Part shown: positions 55,986 through 64,000 of the stretch, one piece after another
Layout: each line of letters starts with the position of its first letter
How positions within the stretch are numbered: the first letter of the stretch is position 1
DNA from: Sacculina carcini
Taxonomy: Eukaryota; Arthropoda; Thecostraca; Sacculinidae
Length of the DNA stretch: 64,000 bases
Direction of reading: 5' to 3'
Assembly (NCBI GenBank): GCA_916048095.2
Contig: OU696590.1
Span: 1,705,001 to 1,769,000 of the forward strand
Made by a program: the position numbers and the translations under genes
The notes under the pieces: model-generated
Told to the model about the DNA's origin: nothing
Database searches by the model: none
The model's input: the letters and a program-made list of their open reading frames with translations, nothing else

Positions 55986-58900
55986 TCTATATATATAAAA
56001 GAGATCCTCTGTGTGTCTGTCTGTCTGTGTGTGTGTGTGTGTGTTCGACCCTCCTTGGTCCATTTTCTATCAGCTATTATTCGGCCACCACTCAGCCTAC
56101 CCGCTAACAATTTATACCATCACGTTGGAAATTTTCTTGTCTACACTTTAGATTAAATTTTAAATTTCAAAAATGAAATCAAAAAAAGTTATAGCGGTGA
56201 AAAGACAAAATGAACCCTGAAAAATGCGAAAATTGTGGTCAATGCTCTGCCATCTACTCCTCATAAACCAGAAATGGTACAGCCAAACAGATTATACCAC
56301 TGTGTAGAGAATTTTCTGTTCTACAAGATAGGTTATAATTCATATCCGAAAATAGAACATAAAAGATGTAAACATGACAAAATTTCAATCTATATTCAAA
56401 ATTTATTTATACTCCACGCGTCCGATTTTCTATACTTTTTTCTCTATGTATCAAAAACTAATCATCACACAACTAAATAAATAATACCATCATGCTGGGA
56501 ATTTTGTTTGCTACAACACGGTATAATTTTTAATTTTCCAAAGTGTATTGAAAAAAAGTTACGGCGGTGTGAAGTCAAAATGACAAAGTCAAAAATGCAA
56601 AATTAGCACTGGAAACCGTGAATGTTTTGGTAAATATTCCCCTATCTATTCCTCATAAACCAGCAATGGTACAGCTATAAAAATTATACTATTGTGTAGA
56701 TAATTTTGTGTTCTACAAGAAAAGTTATAATTTATACCCACAAATGATACAAAAAATGTGTAAAATTGGCAAAATTGTCAAATACATCCAAAATTACACT
56801 TGATCACCGGGCGCCTAAATTAATTCATTTTTCTACCTATTTCTCAGGAACTATTTGTCACACATTAAAATAAATTATATCATCGTGCTGGAAATTGTAT
56901 TTTTTAAAATGCGGTATAATTCTTAATCTTCCAAAGTGTATCTGAAGGAAGTGACGGCGGTGTAAAGTCAAAAGGACCTATTGCCAATTTGACAGCTATT
57001 ATGCGCACTTGCGATTACACAGGAATATACTACTGTGTAGAGAATTTTGTGTTCTACAAGAAAAGGTGTAATTTATACCCACAAATGATACAAAAAACGT
57101 GTAAAATTGGCAAAATTCTCAAATACATCCAAAATGACACTTGAACACCGGGTGACTACAATTTATTCATTTTTATACCCATTTCTCAGGAACTATTTGT
57201 CATACATTAAAATTAATTATACCATCGTGCTAGAAATTTTGTTTCCTACAGTACGGTATAATTATTAATTTTCCAAAGTGTATCTGAAGGAAGTTACGCC
57301 GGTGTAAAGTCAAAATGTCATGTTGCCAATTTGACAGCTATTATGCGTACTTGCGATTACACATGAATATACACTGATTAAATTTCACTGAAGTCCAATC
57401 ACAATTTACGCACTTGCGATTACACAGGAATATACTACTGTGTAGAGAATTTTGTGTTCTACAAGATAAGCTATAATTTATACCCACAAATGATACAAAA
57501 AACGTGTAAAATTGGCAAAATTCTCAAATACATCCAAAATTACACTTGAACACCGGGCGACTAAAATTAATTCATTTTTCTACTATTTCTCAGTAACTAT
57601 TTGTTACACATAAAAATAAATTATACCATCGTTCTAGAAATCTTTTCTTCTACAATACGGTATAAATTGTAATTTTCCAAAGGGTATCTGAAGGAAGTTA
57701 CGGCGGTGTAAAGTCAAAAGGACATATTGCCAATTTGACAGCTATTATGCGCACTTGCGATTACACAGGAATATACACCGATTAAATTTCACTGAAGCCC
57801 AATCACAATTAAGAATGCATCATATTATCTCCAAGCATGGATGGTGTGGTTTTATTGCGTACAGTTTAATTAATGCTACACTCTACTGAATATAAAGGCT
57901 TTATTGTCCTCAATAACGTTCCGCACGACGGGCGGGTAAAATGCTATTGGGAACAAAGTAAACTACTGAATTTAACTGTGTAATTTAATTGGTTTAATTT
58001 CAACTTGCATAAGCATAAGTTGCATAAGGATATGGGTTGCAATATCATGTAATGCCAACTTATGCTGTTTTAGCGGAAGCATTAACCTGGAATTATAGAG
58101 ATGACAGAAGGTTGCATTGTTTTGATAGTGTTGTGGAAAAACATGTTTTCTAAATTGAAACATAAATTTCACATTTAGACTTTTAGATTAGCTATAACTT
58201 TCCTGTGGGTTTGTTTTTCTTTTTCAATTTGCACTAATTTTTTTATGAATTGAATATTAATTATATTTTATGAACTGTTCCGCACGACGGGCGAATTAAA
58301 TGTATCTATAAAGAGTGGGTTTAAATGATAGCGAGGTATATGATATTTTGCTAGCAGTAAATATTCTAGCGATAAAAGTAGAATAGCTCTTAAGCAAATG
58401 ATTTTGGAGAATGATGTGAACCTTTAAATATATTTTGCGATCTGATGATATATGTATTAGGAATAATACGTAGCAGAATATATATTGCATAATATAATAT
58501 CGGCTGTAATATCAAGGGCTGCATTATCGATGTAATCCAAAAAATAACAACTGTATGAATATGATGCATTAGTGGAAGCATTAACCGGGAATTATGAGAT
58601 AATATGATAATGGTGTAAAATTATGTCGCATTATGCAACAAATGTGAATTTAGCTACCTTACAGTTTGGTCCCGATACTATATTGGCGGGTTGAGAGAAA
58701 AGTATTGGTGGGCGCGTGTTTGGGACCCCTGGGGTAGATAATCTCAGTCTTCTGATTACAAATTATGATCGCATCAGTATATTTTGTGATCACAAACTAA
58801 TAAGTTAAATCACCTCAGACTAGGCTGAGAGCGGTCAAGATTGAATGGTTGGGTTGGGTTGGGTAGGTTTGACTCAGGTTATATTGGGTTTTAATGATAG

Positions 58901-59676
58901 CGGAAAATATATAAATTTTAACAATAAATATTATAGCGGTAAAAGTGAAAAAGTACTTAAGCAAATGATATTGGGGAATGATGTTAAGTCATAAATATAC
59001 TTTGGAAACAGTCTGATGAAAAGATTTCATCATCTTTCATTGTTTGTTTCGTGTTTGTGTTCTGAATTATACCACACGACGGGCAGATTTATATATCAGG
59101 CGGGTTGAGGGATAATATTTGTCAAAATAAGAACAAAAATATTCACATTTAGACTTTTCTATTGGTTAAGATATTTATAGGTTACATTTTTTGCTTTTCA
59201 ATTTGTATTCATTATATTTTATGGATTTGATATGAATTTTATTGTATGAATTGTTCCGCACGACGGGTGGGTTTAAAAAAGTGTTTTTAGATCATTTTTT
59301 CAAATAGTTCATTTAAAAAAAGTTTTTTTTTTAAAATAAAAATGTTCCGCGGGCAGCAACTATAGACAATAGAACGTTCAATTTACCCTGTAGAATTAAT
59401 CCATACACAAAACCAATGGATTTGACTTCAAGATGCAGAACGGATCGTGTTCGAGTTCTGAATTATTCAGCACGACGGGCGGGTTTAAAAATGACTCAGG
59501 CGGACTGAGGGGAAATATTGTGTCGAAATAAAAATAATTAAACTTATAATTTTCAATTGATTAATATTTTTATGAGTGTACCCTATTTCATTTTTGTTTT
59601 TCCATATTTTTTATGAATTGAATATGAATTTCATGTTATGAATTGCTCCGCACAACGGGCGGGTTTTAATGCTATA
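55986..59676 (+). mobile_element. Helitron-like unit A of the 3.69-kb tandem pair
   Basis: Starts TCTATATATATAAAAGAG and ends CCGCACAACGGGCGGG-TTTTAATGC then TATA. The 5' half holds the 370-bp repeats (56190-57790). The 3' half holds the hairpin repeats and the inverted hAT-like block (58650-58735). Offset to unit B is 3,691 bp. Small frames at 57972-58581 recur in B and in the left array but look non-coding. Confidence 0.72.
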
Positions 59677-62600
59677 TCTATATATATAAAAGAGATCCTC
59701 TGTGTGTCTGTCTGTCTGTGTGTGTGTGTGTGTGTTCGACCCTCCTTGGTCCATTTTCTATCAGCTATTATTCGGCCACCACTCAGCCTACCCGCTAACA
59801 ATTTATACCATCACGTTGGAAATTTTCTTGTCTACACTTTAGATTAAATTTTAAATTTCAAAAATGAAATCAAAAAAAGTTATAGCGGTGAAAAGACAAA
59901 ATGAACCCTGAAAAATGCGAAAATTGTGGTCAATGCTCTGCCATCTACTCCTCATAAACCAGAAATGGTACAGCCAAACAGATTATACCACTGTGTAGAG
60001 AATTTTCTGTTCTACAAGATAGGTTATAATTCATATCCGAAAATAGAACATAAAAGATGTAAACATGACAAAATTTCAATCTATATTCAAAATTTATTTA
60101 TACTCCACGCGTCCGATTTTCTATACTTTTTTCTCTATGTATCAAAAACTAATCATCACACAACTAAATAAATAATACCATCATGCTGGGAATTTTGTTT
60201 GCTACAACACGGTATAATTTTTAATTTTCCAAAGTGTATTGAAAAAAAGTTACGGCGGTGTGAAGTCAAAATGACAAAGTCAAAAATGCAAAATTAGCAC
60301 TGGAAACCGTGAATGTTTTGGTAAATATTCCCCTATCTATTCCTCATAAACCAGCAATGGTACAGCTATAAAAATTATACTATTGTGTAGATAATTTTGT
60401 GTTCTACAAGAAAAGTTATAATTTATACCCACAAATGATACAAAAAATGTGTAAAATTGGCAAAATTGTCAAATACATCCAAAATTACACTTGATCACCG
60501 GGCGCCTAAATTAATTCATTTTTCTACCTATTTCTCAGGAACTATTTGTCACACATTAAAATAAATTATATCATCGTGCTGGAAATTGTATTTTTTAAAA
60601 TGCGGTATAATTCTTAATCTTCCAAAGTGTATCTGAAGGAAGTGACGGCGGTGTAAAGTCAAAAGGACCTATTGCCAATTTGACAGCTATTATGCGCACT
60701 TGCGATTACACAGGAATATACTACTGTGTAGAGAATTTTGTGTTCTACAAGAAAAGGTGTAATTTATACCCACAAATGATACAAAAAACGTGTAAAATTG
60801 GCAAAATTCTCAAATACATCCAAAATGACACTTGAACACCGGGTGACTACAATTTATTCATTTTTATACCCATTTCTCAGGAACTATTTGTCATACATTA
60901 AAATTAATTATACCATCGTGCTAGAAATTTTGTTTCCTACAGTACGGTATAATTATTAATTTTCCAAAGTGTATCTGAAGGAAGTTACGCCGGTGTAAAG
61001 TCAAAATGTCATGTTGCCAATTTGACAGCTATTATGCGTACTTGCGATTACACATGAATATACACTGATTAAATTTCACTGAAGTCCAATCACAATTTAC
61101 GCACTTGCGATTACACAGGAATATACTACTGTGTAGAGAATTTTGTGTTCTACAAGATAAGCTATAATTTATACCCACAAATGATACAAAAAACGTGTAA
61201 AATTGGCAAAATTCTCAAATACATCCAAAATTACACTTGAACACCGGGCGACTAAAATTAATTCATTTTTCTACTATTTCTCAGTAACTATTTGTTACAC
61301 ATAAAAATAAATTATACCATCGTTCTAGAAATCTTTTCTTCTACAATACGGTATAAATTGTAATTTTCCAAAGGGTATCTGAAGGAAGTTACGGCGGTGT
61401 AAAGTCAAAAGGACATATTGCCAATTTGACAGCTATTATGCGCACTTGCGATTACACAGGAATATACACCGATTAAATTTCACTGAAGCCCAATCACAAT
61501 TAAGAATGCATCATATTATCTCCAAGCATGGATGGTGTGGTTTTATTGCGTACAGTTTAATTAATGCTACACTCTACTGAATATAAAGGCTTTATTGTCC
61601 TCAATAACGTTCCGCACGACGGGCGGGTAAAATGCTATTGGGAACAAAGTAAACTACTGAATTTAACTGTGTAATTTAATTGGTTTAATTTCAAGTTGCA
61701 TAAGCATAAGTTGCATAAGGATATGGGTTGCAATATCATGTAATGCCAACTTATGCTGTTTTAGCGGAAGCATTAACCTGGAATTATAGAGATGACAGAA
61801 GGTTGCATTGTTTTGATAGTGTTGTGGAAAAACATGTTTTCTAAATTGAAACATAAATTTCACATTTAGACTTTTAGATTAGCTATAACTTTCCTGTGGG
61901 TTTGTTTTTCTTTTTCAATTTGCACTAATTTTTTTATGAATTGAATATTAATTATATTTTATGAACTGTTCCGCACGACGGGCGAATTAAATGTATCTAT
62001 AAAGAGTGGGTTTAAATGATAGCGAGGTATATGATATTTTGCTAGGAGTAAATATTCTAGCGATAAAAGTAGAATAGCTCTTAAGCAAATGATTTTGGAG
62101 AATGATGTGAACCTTTAAATATATTTTGCGATCTGATGATATATGTATTAGGAATAATACGTAGCAGAATATAGATTGCATAATATAATATCGGCTGTAA
62201 TATCAAGGGCTGCATTATCGATGTAATCCAAAAAATAACAACTGTATGAATATGATGCATTAGTGGAAGCATTAACCGGGAATTATGAGATAATATGATA
62301 ATGGTGTAAAATTATATCGCATTATGCAACAAATGTGAATTTAGCTACCTTACAGTTTGGTCCCGATACTATATTGGCGGGTTGAGAGAAAAGTATTGGT
62401 GGGCCGCGTGTTTGGGACCCCTGGGGTAGATAATCTCAGTCTTCTGATTACAAATTATGATCGCATCAGTATATTTTGTGATCACAAACTAATAAGTTAA
62501 ATCACCTCAGACTAGGCTGAGAGCGGTCAAGATTGAATGGTTGGGTTGGGTTGGGTAGGTTTGACTCAGGTTATATTGGGTTTTAATGATAGCGGAAAAT

Positions 62601-63365
62601 ATATAAATTTTAACAATAAATATTATAGCGGTAAAAGTGAAATAGTACTTAAGCAAATGATATTGGGGAATGATGTTAAGTAATAAATATAGTTTGGAAA
62701 CAGTCTGATGAAAAGATTTCATCATCTTTCATTGTTTGTTTCGTGTTTGTGTTCTGAATTATACCACACGACGGGCAGATTTATATATCAGGCGGGTTGA
62801 GGGATAATATTTGTCAAAATAAGAACAAAAATATTCACATTTAGACTTTTCTATTGGTTAAGATATTTATAGGTTACATTTTTTGCTTTTCAATTTGTAT
62901 TCATTATATTTTATGGATTTGATATGAATTTTATTGTATGAATTGTTCCGCACGACGGGTGGGTTTAAAAAAGTGTTTTTAGATCATTTTTTCAAATGGT
63001 TCATTTGAAAAAAGGTTTTTTTTTTAAAATAAAAATGTTCCGCGGGCAGCAACTATAGACAATAGAACGTTCAATTTACCCTGTAGAATTAATCCATACA
63101 CAAAACCAATGGATTTGACTTCAAGATGCAGAACGGATCGTGTTCGAGTTCTGAATTATTCAGCACGACGGGCGGGTTTAAAAATGACTCAGGCGGACTG
63201 AGGGGAAATATTGTGTCGAAATAAAAATAATTAAACTTATAATTTTCAATTGATTAATATTTTTATGAGTGTACCCTATTTCATTTTTATTTTTCCATAT
63301 TTTTTATGAATTGAAAATGAATTTCATGTTATGAATTGCTCCGCACAACTGGCGGGTTTTAATGC
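59677..63365 (+). mobile_element. Helitron-like unit B of the 3.69-kb tandem pair
   Basis: Head-to-tail copy of unit A. By eye the first 2 kb show no difference from A; about a dozen substitutions and two 1-bp indels lie in the last 1.7 kb. It ends with the same hairpin, mutated to CCGCACAACTGGCGGG. Confidence 0.75.
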
Positions 63366-63825
63366 TATATATATACATAAAGAAGAAATTATCTGTCTGT
63401 CTGTGTATGTATGCTTGAATATGAGGTGACATAATTGCGCTGGCTCATGGTTCGCTGGTTCAATTATCAGGGGCTTCAAACGCAAACGAAGCGATGGCTC
63501 ATTTTTATGAAATAAAAATGTCCCGCGGGCAGCAATAAAACGTTCAATTTCACCGTATAGAATGAATTCATATACAAAACTAATGGATTTGACTTCAAGA
63601 ACCAGAACGGATGGTGTTCGAGTTCTGAATTTTTCCTCACGTCGGGCGGGTTTAAATATGAGGCGGGTTGAGTGAAAATATTTTGTCAAAATAAAATTAA
63701 AAATAATGAAATTTAGACTTTTTAATTAATTAAGGTCTTCATGAGTTTGCCTTATTTATTTTTAATTTGCACTATTTTTATGAATTGTTCCGCACAACGG
63801 GCGGGTTTTAATGCGGTTTTAATGC
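63366..63825 (+). mobile_element. Helitron-like 0.46-kb unit C
   Basis: Starts with the TATATATACATAAAGAAG / ATTATCTGTCTGTCTG type of 5' end and finishes with the doubled scar GGTTTTAATGCGGTTTTAATGC. It is the inverted match of 10246-10705 and contains the hairpin CATTTTTAT-gaa-ATAAAAATG at 63500-63520. Confidence 0.68.
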
Positions 63826-64000
63826 TATATATATACATAAAGAAGAAATTATCCGTCTGTCTGTGTATGTATGCTTGAATATGAGGTGACATAATTGCGC
63901 TGGTTCATGGTTCGCTGGTTCAATGATCAGGGGCTTCAAACGCAAACGAAGCGATGGCTCATTTTTATGAAATAAAAATGTCCCGCGGGCAGCAATAAAA
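63826..64000 (+). mobile_element. Helitron-like unit D, cut by the window end
   Basis: Repeats the start of unit C with few changes (ATTATCCGTCTG) and runs past 64000. Confidence 0.65.

Noticed and set aside
58240..58960. GGTTGGGTTGGG strings in the Helitron-like units as telomere-like or G-quadruplex arrays
   Set aside because: Each instance has only two or three repeats, and it recurs because the whole unit is repeated.

Overview
The window looks like a repeat-saturated piece of an invertebrate animal nuclear genome, perhaps an arthropod; this is a low-confidence guess. I found no host gene with supportable exons, no tRNA or rRNA gene and nothing bacterial. The evidence for an animal genome is AT-rich DNA, many CA/TG microsatellites, L2-like non-LTR elements with short (GTT)n-type tails, Ty3/gypsy-type LTR elements, hAT-like MITEs, a CACTG-ended DNA transposon, and long arrays whose ends look like Helitrons. 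Almost every long open reading frame is transposon-derived.

Layout. 1-8.68 kb: mostly anonymous DNA with microsatellites, small hAT-like MITEs (one with a perfect 8-bp target duplication) and a LINE 3' scrap. 8.68-18.77 kb: a minus-strand, head-to-tail array of Helitron-like units. Each unit starts TCTATATATATAAAAGAG or a relative, has about 370-bp internal repeats in its 5' half, and carries many copies of a CCGCACGACGGGCGGG hairpin in its 3' half. 18.88-20.78 kb: a CACTG-ended transposon with an internally deleted, frameshifted transposase gene. 20.8-23.1 kb: a broken LINE split by a nested L2-like LINE. 23.27-27.44 kb: a minus-strand gypsy-type LTR element inside a 0.4-kb duplicated segment; the second copy, at 28.44-28.84 kb, is an empty site. 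27.8-28.4 kb: a GC-rich island with imperfect internal repeats. 29.9-33.65 kb: a plus-strand Helitron-like unit. 33.8 kb: a 21-bp minisatellite. 35.15-39.68 kb: a gypsy-type LTR element with indistinguishable LTRs, a perfect TTGCC target duplication and three in-frame stops. 39.96-48.2 kb: a tandem array of 1,245-bp units. One unit is split by a near full-length L2-like LINE (40.2-44.26 kb), another by a different 5'-truncated LINE (47.1-48.0 kb). 48.9-64 kb: more Helitron-like DNA, first minus (interrupted by a 2.2-kb L2-like LINE with an open RT frame), then a head-to-head switch at about 55.98 kb, then two 3.69-kb near-identical plus-strand units followed by 0.46-kb units that run off the end.

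How the parts relate. The Helitron-like arrays are the framework, and the retroelements are later arrivals sitting in or beside them. Several insertions can be ordered in time because an empty paralogous site or a target duplication is visible. The left array (8.7-14.9 kb) and the right array (56-64 kb) are inverted copies that share unit order and even a duplicated-terminus scar, so the window carries a large inverted duplication. No Rep/helicase gene is seen, so the units are non-autonomous. The most unusual points are the repeated hairpin architecture and head-to-tail/head-to-head arrangement of the Helitron-like units, the uneven divergence of the 3.69-kb tandem pair, and a candidate UGA-CUA stop-readthrough arrangement between ORF1 and ORF2 of the L2-like element.
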